Shown here piece by piece: positions 55,373 to 64,000 of a stretch of DNA of 64,000 nt; the stretch's first letter is position 1, and every line of letters begins with the position of its first letter. The position numbers and the translations under genes were made by a program. The notes under the pieces were generated by a model. That model was not told the origin of the DNA. It saw only the letters and a program-made list of their open reading frames with translations, and made no database searches. The DNA comes from Jaminaea rosea (Eukaryota > Basidiomycota > Exobasidiomycetes > Microstromatales), in the NCBI RefSeq assembly GCF_003144245.1, contig NW_020289991.1, forward strand, positions 1 to 64,000, read 5' to 3'.

Positions 55373-58312
55373 ATGACTGCCACGCCCTACGATTCGTCGC
55401 CTGACCGATCGCCAACGCCACTCTGCAGTCACTATATACATCCAGACCGGCCTCCTGAGCCCAGCAGTACGGTGAGTACCGTAGCGAGCGCGGATAGCGA
55501 TTGCGCCCGCTGCTAATTCGTCTGAGTATACGCTCAGATGACTTCTCCACACTCATTGCGCTCTTCGAGCGTCTACCCTAAGCTGCAAATCTCAACAACA
55601 GACGCCGCCAACGACGGCAGCATGGGCACCTTTGCCTGGCCCACGAGCCTCGACTCAAGCATCGACGGACATGCGAGTAATAGTCACGACCACTTCACCC
55701 AGCAATCCCTCGAGGTGTCGTTGCACCCTACATCAGCCACATCCGCCTCAACATCTGCCTCCTCACGCTCGCCCTCAAGCTACCGCCGCTCAGGCTCGAT
55801 CTCAAGCAGCACCGGGGGTGCCGCAACCAAACTCGACGCCCTCATGCCCTTTGGCCGTGACGACTCCAAACGACACACCATGGCGTCGGTCAACACGACC
55901 CTTTCCGCGCCAGAGCTGCACAGCTCGCCGGAGTCGGATGATGGCCTAGCGTACGACCCTGCTCCTCCACGTCCAAGCTCAATGGGATCGCGCCGTAGCC
56001 AGCGATTCAACAGCACCGGCTCGGCAACCTCCTCTACGGGCAAGCATCGCCGCGAGACCACGCCCGCATGGAAGACGCGCCACAAATGCACGCCGGAGCA
56101 ACAGCGCCAGCTCCTCGCCTTCTTTGACCACAACCGTAATCCCAAGGGTAAGGTGAGGCAGGAGCTAGCGGATCAGCTCGGCATGCCAGAGAGGAGCGTA
56201 CAGATCTGGTTCCAGAACAAGTGAGTGCAACGAGAGATGTGCAGAGAGTCAGTCGCGTCGTGCCCGTGATTCTAGCCGTGTGTCCCCTTCCCCCGCGCCC
56301 GCGCCTGCCCCTCCGCTTCGCTTCGTTCTCTCTGGTACGGTAAGGCGCGCCCGGTTTCGAAAGCTTTGCAAGTCGACAGGAGTGAGCGAGGATTCGCACG
56401 AGGCTTTGCAGGCTGTGTATCACGATATGCCAGACAAGACCGGACTCAAGGTCACGGTCAAACGGTCGCGCGCAACCAAGCAAGAGCATGCTAGCGATAA
56501 CGATGTCGAAGAGCAGTCCGCAGTCAGAGAAGTCGAGGATGTCGCGAATTCCCCCACAGAGCCACGCGCCTCGCCGTGCGTCCCCCAAACACTCTCCCCA
56601 TGGCAACTGGAGCTGACCCTCTCCTTCTCACCTCGTTGTTCTCCGCAGACGCGCAAAGCTCAAGGCCAGCGTTGATGATGCGAGGATGGACCATTCGCCC
56701 GAAGTCAAGACTTCGCGCCTTCCGACAGCCAAGGTGGATCGCCCAGCGAGCTCCTCACATGCAAGCACGCCAGCGCGTCAAGCCTCTAGATCCAAATTGA
56801 GTGCTGATGCTCAGCAGTGTGAGTGCAAGCGCGTCGCCGCCTACGAACATTTGCTTCTTCTCTGACCCTTGCGTCTGTCCGTTCCACGCCGCAGCAATCA
56901 CGCAGCTCCCCGCCTTCTCCCTCTGCATCGCAACTTGGCGTCGAATCGCGCCCCTCACCTGCTTCTTCTCGCGGCGACTACACCGCCTCTCCTGGACGCT
57001 CAAGGCCGACTCGGTGGGCTTCCGTATCGATCTCCCCTACACCTCCATCAACTCCCTCGCCTTCTCCGGCCCCGTCCGACCCTCGATGGCCGAGCTGGCG
57101 GAAGGCATCTCCGAGCCCCTTGGAATGCTAAGGGTCGACCTGGAGAAACAGCCTCAATTCTACATGGAGACGTTCAGGAGCGCGGATCCCGTGGATGAGG
57201 CTGATGCCCTGCAGAATCGATGGAGACAGACGGAGGACTTCACCGAGGGAAATGCAGGGACGCGATGCCTTACGCACGTGTTGAGCGGGCCATACGATCA
57301 GCTCAAGGAGGCAGTCCTCGCGCTCAAGGGGTCGGATGCCGCCATCGCGGAGAAGCTCGTCATCTACGACGCAATGCCTGGCGCCGGCGGCGAAGTCAGC
57401 GGATCGGTCCCGCCTCCGCTCCCCATGCCTCGCCACTCGACGGACGTTGCTGGTCCTCCGCCGCTGCTCAGGCAGCATGACTGGCAGCAAAGCCCGCATC
57501 AGCCTAGCTTTGGCGCCAACTCGTACGGCTTCCCTCATGGTGGCGCAGGCGCATTCGTCAATAGCAGCACCGACCCTTCACCTGTTACAGCGCCGTACGA
57601 ACTGCCCTTCCAGCATGCAGGCCAGCACGGTATGTCGTTCCCGTACGATCAAGCCGCGGCGGGGCAAGAGAGGACCACCTTCTGGCCAGCAACCAGCGAC
57701 AGTTCTGCTAGCTTAGCTGGGGACGAGACGTTCAGCAGCACGCATGGTCATCTCGGCCACGCAAATGCTCGTTATCTTCATCCGCAGCACCAGCACCAAT
57801 ACTACGTCCCTCAAGCCGAGCTGTACGGCGGTGAAGCGCCTCAACAGCAGCTCCCGCCTGCGACGGCTGCTACGCTTGCCTCACTCTGGTCGACGGATCC
57901 GCCCATCACCACTGCGCCTCACAATGTAGGCGGTCTCCTCATCAACTCGTCGAACGACATCTTCTCCGCCCCACAACACGACGAGGCCGCCCCGGCACTC
58001 TCGGCGCAGTCGAGTCGTCGACCCTCAACCATGTCCGCCACGGGCTCGGGCTCAGGAACGATGCACACTACCGCAGGCGGTGATGCGTCTCCACACTCTG
58101 CTTCTGCTTCTGCTTCGAGCCTCAATTCTGCCCTCGCCTTCGGTGAGGCGGGCTCAGTGAGACCAAGCACCGTATCCGGCGCCGTGGGCGTGGGCGTATG
58201 GGATCGTCCACCACCTATGACCCTGCTCGCGCAGAGACAGGCATCGATCGGTCAGCAGCAGGCGGCGAGCGGTAGTATGGAGCAGGACTCCATGTTGCCC
58301 TCGTCGTTGTGA
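55373..58312 (+). CDS. PHO2-like homeobox transcription factor
   Basis: Five exons: 55373-55471, 55538-56220, 56345-56575, 56649-56818 and 56895-58312; 866 residues, all junctions in frame. The homeodomain runs from about residue 200 to 265 (HKCTPEQQRQLLAFFDHNRN ... MPERSVQIWFQNKRARFRKL), with the helix 3 W-F-Q-N-x-R-A-R signature; intron 2 interrupts it within WFQNK. Exon 5 carries the second conserved region of fungal PHO2-type factors (ITQLPAFSLCIATWRRIA, LSWTLKADSVGFRIDLPYTS, EKQPQFYMETF, TRCLTHVLSGPYDQL). The remainder is Ser/Gln/Pro/His-rich. In yeast Pho2 works with partner factors on phosphate, purine and other genes; targets here are unknown. The first exon is short; initiation at the ATG opening exon 2 (55538) is possible. 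Confidence 0.88.
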
Positions 58313-58452
58313 GAGAGACGGGTCTCTCTCACTTCCTCCCCCTAACGATCTCCTCTCCCTCCCCCCGCTCCATGTTCTTGCTAATAATCTCCCGACTTTA
58401 CTCACGCCGTAGCGTAGCAACCTCGTAGTCGCGCTGCACACTCTATATACAC

Positions 58453-58531
58453 GTCAGTCAGTCAGTCAGTCTCTACCTGTTTCTCGCTCTTCACGTCGTC
58501 GCTTTAATTCGTCATCATCATCATCATCATC
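58453..58531. repeat. GTCA and CAT microsatellites
   Basis: A run of about four GTCA units (58453-58470), then a CAT/TCA triplet run (58511-58531), in the convergent gap between the homeobox and aminopeptidase genes. Confidence 0.75.
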
Positions 58532-58591
58532 GCGGAGACTCACGATGCTATCCCATTGCATTGCAGGCACAAAGACTACTTACTCCCCGTC

Positions 58592-59851
58592 TCACTTGCT
58601 CCCCGCCCACCCACTCAACTCCACAACAAAGGCGCTGCTCAATTTAGAGAATCGAGCAATATGCTCGAAGCTATACTCATCGTGATCCCACACATCCCTC
58701 GTAGTATGTATGCGCTTCAAGTTGCACTTTGCAAACTCATTCTCGATAGTAAAGGCGCTATGCACCCCAACTTTGGTCCAGGACGCATGATCGCTGCAGG
58801 CATAGCCGCACTTTGTCTCGATGGGTTGGACCTCTGGCAAGTAGGAGTGGAGCAATTGCTTGTTGAAGGTGGTGAGTGCTGGAGAGACAAAGTCGGTTAC
58901 GATGCCCATGGCTGGTGGAGAGTCCTTGGCTTCCGTGGGGACGAAAGCAGTCATGTCGAATTGGGACATTGCGTCCACTTTCACCCCACGTCGGACATAA
59001 TCGCTCACAACTGCCTGAGAGCCGAGGAGTCCTGCTTCCTCTGCCGAGTAGAAGTGCCACTCTACATCGCGATGTTCCGGACGCCAACCGGTAGCCATGA
59101 GGGCACGAAGAGATTCGATCTGCGTGACCGTCCCGCTTCCATCGTCGTCTGCGCCTGGGGCGGGGAAGATGGGGAGGAGAAGGTTGACCGAGTCCTGGTG
59201 CGAGGAGACGATTACGAGCCCGTTGGACGAAGCTGCCGTGCGGTTCGTGGCGGGGATGTGTACGATGAGGCTGGACTGAACCCAGTCGTGGGTGAACTCG
59301 CGCACCGAAATGCGGGAGGAATCTGCGATGTCGCTCGGCTGATGAGCGTCCACGATGGATTGGAGAAGGTCGCGCAGCCAGACTTGCGAGTCGCGGCCTG
59401 TCTGCGACTTGTAGTAGCGAGTGCGGAAAGAGGTCAAGTGCTTGATGTTCGTACGTGGCCCTGCTGTGCTGATGTTGGTGTGCACGTGTTTCACTTGGTC
59501 GTGGTAGGAAAGCTTAGATGGGAAGGGGCTCGAGTCGTTGGAGAGAGTGGAGGGTGACGACTGCAAGAGGCTCACACCCAGCTCAGCGTGGTCGGTCACA
59601 TCGGCAAACTTGATGCCTCTCCAGCGGAGCAGCAAGGGGAGGTCCCAGTATGGTGCGGTTTCATGGCTTGTTTGGACTAGGCGCGGGGTGAGGACGTCGA
59701 TGCTATTGGACCAGATGGAGGCAAAGAAGTTGATGGGCGAGGAGAGAAAGGGCGTTGCAGGTGAGGACGAGGAGAAGATGAGTTGATCGGATGGGACTGG
59801 GGAGGCAAGAGCGAAAGATGAGAGAGCGAGGATGGTCAAGGGAAGACGCAT
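58592..59851 (-). CDS. Secreted M28-family leucine aminopeptidase
   Basis: Single exon, 419 residues from ATG 59851; the frame is open further upstream, but the signal peptide (LPLTILALSSFALASPVPS) starts here. A propeptide-like segment follows. The catalytic part shows the M28 zinc pattern: VIVSSHQDSVN (His-x-Asp), PGADDDGSGTVTQIESLRAL (bridging Asp), WHFYSAEEAGLLGSQAV (Glu-Glu: general base and zinc ligand), MSQFDMTAFV (Asp) and a late His (RIHTTRDVWDHDEYSF). A CGYACSDHASW segment gives a disulfide pair typical of M28E leucine aminopeptidases such as Aspergillus Lap1. Substrate: N-terminal residues of extracellular peptides. Ligand residues all appear present. In the first position H-x-Q-D replaces the usual H-x-D spacing seen as SAHQDS in relatives, so that is normal for the subgroup. 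Confidence 0.9.
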   Translation of the reverse strand: MRLPLTILALSSFALASPVPSDQLIFSSSSPATPFLSSPINFFASIWSNSIDVLTPRLVQTSHETAPYWDLPLLLRWRGIKFADVTDHAELGVSLLQSSPSTLSNDSSPFPSKLSYHDQVKHVHTNISTAGPRTNIKHLTSFRTRYYKSQTGRDSQVWLRDLLQSIVDAHQPSDIADSSRISVREFTHDWVQSSLIVHIPATNRTAASSNGLVIVSSHQDSVNLLLPIFPAPGADDDGSGTVTQIESLRALMATGWRPEHRDVEWHFYSAEEAGLLGSQAVVSDYVRRGVKVDAMSQFDMTAFVPTEAKDSPPAMGIVTDFVSPALTTFNKQLLHSYLPEVQPIETKCGYACSDHASWTKVGVHSAFTIENEFAKCNLKRIHTTRDVWDHDEYSFEHIARFSKLSSAFVVELSGWAGSK

Positions 59852-60525
59852 GGTTGTGATGCGTCGAGGGAGTGATGGATACGGAGCTAAGCAGAGTATT
59901 GAGTGGCTGCGCCCCCTTTCATCCCCGCATTCAGTCAGCAACGCACACACAGCCGCCGGTGCAGTCGGGCGACATCGAGGGCGGACAGAGCCACGTGGGC
60001 CACGCGACCGACTGGCAAGGCATGTCCTGGCCGCACAGAGAGAAGAGCGGCTTTGGCGTTGTAGCCGTATCAGCACCTTGCGCCGCCTCACATGGATTGA
60101 TCCCTCCTTGATCGCTCTGCGGTCATGGCCGACAGCCCATTGTAGCCTAGCGCCTCTTTCTGCCCCCAAGGTAGCAAGTCCAGCTGGTATCGTGGACGTG
60201 CTCAACGTCACACGATTCGTGAGAGCGAAGGTATTGTGGGTGAAGAGAGCGTTGAGACGCTCGAAGCTTTGTCGACTGCTCAGAAGGCAAATGAACAAGC
60301 CAGCTGTTCATGAAATGGCCGTGTGTATACTCCTACCCACCGCTCTCCCCGCCGGTTCTCTGGTCGTGTATGCCATCCCTGCCTTGGCACCTCATCTATC
60401 TAGTCGTGTATTCATCCATCAACCTTGACAGTCCAGCCATAGAGCCGGGCCGTGTAAAAAGACCTCCACCCTCCTTGCTTATCTTGCCCCTCTACAATCC
60501 CCCGCCCCTTCCCTTCGTCGGCGGT
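59852..60525. other. Intergenic, no gene seen
   Basis: 674 nt between the aminopeptidase start and the stop of the small secreted gene; it should hold the aminopeptidase promoter. No repeat or further gene recognised. Confidence 0.4.
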
Positions 60526-60846
60526 TCAGTCCAGGTAGATGTCGATCCCCTCATCTCCTTTCTCCTCCTCCTGCCCTTCCTCCTCCCTCTCCGCAAACAC
60601 GTACCCCTCACGACCGTGCACAGCAGCAAAATCCTGCTCCTCGCGACGGTGATGATGGCAGTCGCGTTGGTAAGTGCCGTGGCACTCGTTGATAGGAAGG
60701 ATCTTGCCCGGTATGCCGCGCATGAGAGGAGGGACAGTGGCGGCATCGGTCGTCGAGGCCTGGTTGAGGAGGATGATGATCAGCGTGGTGATCATCATGC
60801 TGAGTGTGAGTGGGGCGAGTAAGGCATGGCTGTTGGGTAGATGCAT
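60526..60846 (-). CDS. Small secreted protein D1 with acidic tail
   Basis: Single exon, 106 residues. Signal peptide-like N-terminus (LLAPLTLSMMITTLIIILLN), then VPPLMRGIPGKILPINEC, a two-cysteine module (CHGTYQRDC), a His/Arg patch and a Glu-rich tail (AEREEEGQEEEKGDEG). The C-x7-C module and the acidic tail recall the modules of the nine-exon gene at 61608-63949, so D1 looks like a short relative. An additional exon cannot be excluded. Function unknown. Confidence 0.6.
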   Translation of the reverse strand: MHLPNSHALLAPLTLSMMITTLIIILLNQASTTDAATVPPLMRGIPGKILPINECHGTYQRDCHHHRREEQDFAAVHGREGYVFAEREEEGQEEEKGDEGIDIYLD

Positions 60847-61607
60847 GGTCGTAACAGCGTGATTGGTTTGCAGGAGGGAAAAGTGGGGAGAGGGGGCAGC
60901 AGCGTGATTTATATCTGTCTACTGTACGCTCGCCATCGACATCAGGCTGGGCGATAGGGCGAGCCTCGATCTCCGCCAGAGCATCGGAAGCCAACGCGTG
61001 CAGAGGGCTTGGGTCAGAGCGGAGCTCATGATGTATTACTGGTAAGTGATGAGATGGAACAGAGAGGGAGTGTACAGCTGGGCACGCTTTGAGTAGCGCT
61101 TAGGGTAGGGGAAAGGGCGAGCCTCGATCCGGACCAGTGGATCGTAGCCCACTACATACCGGTACGGAGAATGGGAGCAGACGACATCGAAGCAGTACCC
61201 TACCTTTACCTGCAGCTGGCTTGGCCCACATGGGTCCCACATACGGCGGCAGGGCATGCCTCGATCTTCACGGGTGGATCATGCCCCGCCGCAGATGGTG
61301 GGCTCGATCGAACAACGCTGTTACCACACCCCTCTCTCAGACGGGCGATGTCAGGCCCAGAATCGCAGCAGTGGGCATTTCATGTATTGCTTGCCGTCAA
61401 GGCCAGAACTATGTACGGTATTCGTCCTCTCAGCTTGAGAGGGGTGCGGGCTAGGAGAGTATCGAATCGTGTGAAAGGAGGCACAGGATCGCGCACGAGC
61501 GGCGGTATGGTAGCAACGAAACGAAGAATGTTGTGAAAGTAGGATCTTTCTTTCCACCTATCCACCGAGCTTTTGGTTGTTCTCTGAATGACTTGAGCAG
61601 CTGATCC
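60847..61607 (-). other. Coding-like remnant with three diverged 36-nt repeats
   Basis: Minus-strand frames here look partly coding (for example VKVGYCFDVVCSHSPYRYVV, then DPLVRIEARPFPYPKRY), but I could not assemble an intact gene. Three diverged direct repeats of about 36 nt lie at 60957-60992, 61115-61150 and 61252-61287; each encodes a variant of 'IEARP' on the minus strand (ALAEIEARP, LVRIEARP, PVKIEACP). The 'VKVGYCF' start also recalls the 'IKLGxCY' start of the eight-Cys family at 44-46 kb. Probably a decayed or unresolved secreted-protein gene. Confidence 0.3.
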
Positions 61608-63949
61608 TCAGGCATTGTCCGCCTTGCGCCTAATTGCAACCTTATCGACTGGATGGGTGGGGTCGGGCTGGTAAGCGGGAATAGATACTGTCAGCGGCTT
61701 GCACCGCAGCCTTGATATAGCGCAATGTCACTCACTCCCTCGGGGTCAACCTTTCCTTGCTCCTGCTGCTGAACGTTCTCATCCACTACCTGCTCCTCCT
61801 GCTCATCCTGCTCCTCCTGCTCATCCTGCTCCTCCTGCTCCTCCTCCTCGCTCGCCTCCTCCTCACCTTGCACGATCGTATTGTCACTCTTGCCCGCATC
61901 CTTCAAGTCCTTCAAGTTTTTCATCTTTTTCGGGCACGTACGCTCCATGGGATCCCTGCACAGATCTTCGTTGTGGGCGCTGGCAGGCGTGGCGCGGGGC
62001 AGACAGTCACGGACGCCGTTGAGGATGTAGCACTGTGCGAGGTGTGCGGGAAGGGAGGGGTGAGGCGTGAATGAGTGCGTGGGGAAGAAGAGTGGGTGGA
62101 GGACGGGGGAGGAGCTCACGTGAAGGATAGCCTTGTTGTGCCATCGTGAGTTGACGAGCCCGTCGTCGCCCGAAGAGGGGAAGAGGGGGCTGGGAGGGGT
62201 CGGTCCTTCTTCGAGCAGGCCTTCTTTTGCATCCAACTCGAAGTCGATCTCTGTAATCTTAGCACGAGTCTGCAGCAACGAGCACGTAGCAAGGCAAGGG
62301 TCATGAGCAGCTCTACGAAGGCCAAACGCAATAGACGTGCGGAGGTGTCTCACTTCATCGTCGTCTTGCATCGGATCGCGATTCTCGGGGCCACGACGCT
62401 GCTCCTCAATCACTTGTGCGCGGTCTGCGACAGCTTGGCCAGGGGGCGCCTCGCTCCTCTTCTTCTTCTTGGTATAGACCTTTTGTGGGACATTGACCAC
62501 GAGCTACACGCGCAACAAGGAGACGACGCGACGTTGGGGACGATCTCGCTCAGCCTACACCAAAGGGGGAGGAGGATTAGGGTCACTTACCTCCTCCTGA
62601 TTGTCGCCCTCCTCCTGATTGTCGCCCTCCTCCTGATCGTACCCTCCCTCTTCAGGCTCTCCGCCATCCACTCCCAAAGTCTGGGAAGGGGGCCCACCTC
62701 CGCTTCCCTGACCAGCGCCGGGCTTCTTCTTGGCTGGGCAGGCAAGCTTGAATCGGTCCCGACAGGGGCCAGGGCCATGATGGCTTACAGGCGTGGGTCG
62801 GGGAAGGCAGTACCTGACTCCACGATAGATCCTGCACTGCGGGCGCGCGAGGCGGGGATGGAGAAGGTGAGCAGGTGGAGCTCTCGAGCACTGTGTGAGC
62901 GTGCGAAGAGGGAAGCGGACTCACTCCTCTCAAGGGACGAGGGCGGAAAAGATCCTCGTCGGAGACGTTCGATGTGTCCCTGACTTCTTCGTAAGATTCG
63001 TCCTCGGTCGTGATAGCCTCGGCGAAGGTTTTGCTTGCTTCCTCCTGGCCAGCCGCCTCCCCTTCAGGCTCTTCGCTGTGGGCAAGCACAGTTTCCTGGC
63101 CTGGCGGTCCGCCGTCCTCGTCTCCCTGCGGCTTCTTCGGGCAGACGCGTTTAGTTTGGGCACCGCAAGGGGGAATGCCATGATGGCCTGCAGGTGTAGG
63201 TGGGGGAAGACAAGTCGTGGTTCCCCTGTAGGTCGTGCACTAGGGACGCATGACGTCGGGGTTAACGAGGTGAGGAGGGTGAGATTGGGCGTCTTGTACG
63301 TGCGCAAGGCGAAGAGGCAGTGAAGCTCACCCCCGAAACTGGTTTGCCGCCACTGCGGCGCTCGATGGATACGTCCGTGGAGTAATCTAGCAGGTCTCTG
63401 GCGTCTTGGTAAGGTGCGCTCTCAGGTTCCATGGTCTGCGCGAGCCAGGCGTCGAGACGGTGTCAGAAGACCATTGCACGGCCCCTGCAGTGACCGTGAG
63501 CGACTCACCTCTTCGACAGTCACCACATCGCGTTCCTCAGCATCGCCCTCCTTGACAGGCTTGCCTACATCTTCGATGATGGCGTGATCGATGTCATTGG
63601 TCTTGGTCGTGTGATTGTGTACGACCGTGAGGGGTGCCTCGTCGATTGGCTCGGCAGGCAGATGGACTTCGACTCCTCCATCAGAGAGGACGCAGTTGCG
63701 GTCATGGACATTGTAGCACGCATCGTGATTGGGGTGAAGACGGGCCTGCAGGGGAAAGTCAAGTAAGCAGCTGCTCATTGAGGGTCTGTGGCTGGGGAGA
63801 CTCACCTCGAGTGCGTCACTGGAGTTGGTCACTGGGAGAGGGGCAGCCTTGACGAAGGAGGCCGGGAGGTTGTTGAGGATGACTGTCAGCGTAAGCGTCA
63901 CGATGACGCAGAGCACTTGGCTTAAAGCGCCGCGCTTGAGTGCGAGCAT
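61608..63949 (-). CDS. Nine-exon secreted protein with duplicated cysteine modules (D2)
   Basis: Nine exons: 63949-63806, 63745-63509, 63435-63331, 63239-62925, 62836-62591, 62503-62354, 62269-62120, 62032-61736 and 61667-61608; 567 residues. Every intron is phase 0. Exon 1 is a signal peptide (VLCVIVTLTLTVILNNLPAS). Exons 4, 5 and 8 each start exactly with a Cys and carry the same module, about 40 residues: C-x(8)-C-L-P-x2-T-P ... C ... C-P-x-K (CTTYRGTTTCLPPPTPAGHH, CRIYRGVRYCLPRPTPVSHH, CYILNGVRDCLPRATPASAH). Exon 2 has a diverged version (CYNVHDRNCVLSD). Modules are followed by acidic, repetitive linkers (QEEGDN, EQEEQDEQ). I do not recognise the family. Phase-0 introns around whole modules fit exon duplication. 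Expected to be secreted; role unknown. Splice choices rest on frame and module alignment only. Confidence 0.72.
61780..61862. repeat. Short coding repeat (Glu/Gln/Asp linker)
   Basis: Repeating CTCCTG/CTCATC units in exon 8 of the nine-exon secreted gene; on the minus strand they encode an acidic EQEEQDEQ-type linker. A similar 18-nt repeat lies at about 62594-62640 in exon 5, encoding QEEGDN units. Confidence 0.7.
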
Positions 63950-64000
63950 AGTGCGGTATACTGTCGTGTAGTGTCGAGGGTCGTAGCGATATCTTGTGGT

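Noticed and set aside
1-64000. Transposons, LTR elements, CRISPR arrays, rRNA
   Set aside because: I looked for transposase or reverse-transcriptase motifs, long terminal or inverted repeats, regularly spaced repeats and conserved rRNA blocks and saw none; short, degenerate elements could escape reading by eye.

Overview
The window is nuclear DNA from a basidiomycete fungus, most likely a smut-type fungus (Ustilaginomycotina). Evidence: GC-rich coding sequence, many short GT-AG introns (about 50-115 nt) with CTGAC-like branch sites, compact gene spacing, and fungal forms of REV3, the PP2A A subunit, a GRAM-TBC Rab-GAP and a PHO2-type homeobox factor. The lineage is an inference; no rRNA or ITS is present to settle it.

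Left block (about 0.9-21.9 kb) is mostly housekeeping: a GNAT-like protein, an uncharacterised spliced gene, a PPP1R37-like leucine-rich-repeat protein (three exons, with a long acidic tail), a three-KH RNA-binding protein, a Ser/Ala-rich single-pass membrane protein, the PP2A scaffold subunit A (five exons) and, divergent from it, DNA polymerase zeta catalytic subunit REV3 (four exons). From about 22 to 25.9 kb lie a doubtful Cys-rich fragment and an unrecognised, apparently disrupted spliced gene.

Central block (26.2-44.2 kb) is the striking part: 18 tandem plus-strand paralogues of a small secreted four-cysteine protein that I cannot assign to a named family. They fall into two subfamilies. 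The six 'A' members (26.2-32.3 kb) have six exons, including a 9-nt microexon in every copy. The twelve 'B' members (32.6-44.2 kb) have four exons; the A intron 1 and the intron after the microexon are absent. Two exon junctions, a 61-nt exon and the four cysteines are shared by nearly all. Four copies look broken. Neighbouring copies are the most alike, which points to stepwise tandem duplication. The array looks like an effector-type secreted-protein cluster.

Right block: three minus-strand paralogues of a different secreted family, with eight cysteines (44.3-46.5 kb), meet the array head-on. Then follow an uncharacterised protein, a GRAM-TBC Rab-GAP (seven exons), a low-complexity protein, a PHO2-like homeobox transcription factor (five exons), a secreted M28 aminopeptidase, a small secreted protein, and a nine-exon secreted protein whose introns are all phase 0 and in which a cysteine module has been duplicated as whole exons. 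No rRNA, tRNA, CRISPR array or recognisable transposon was found.
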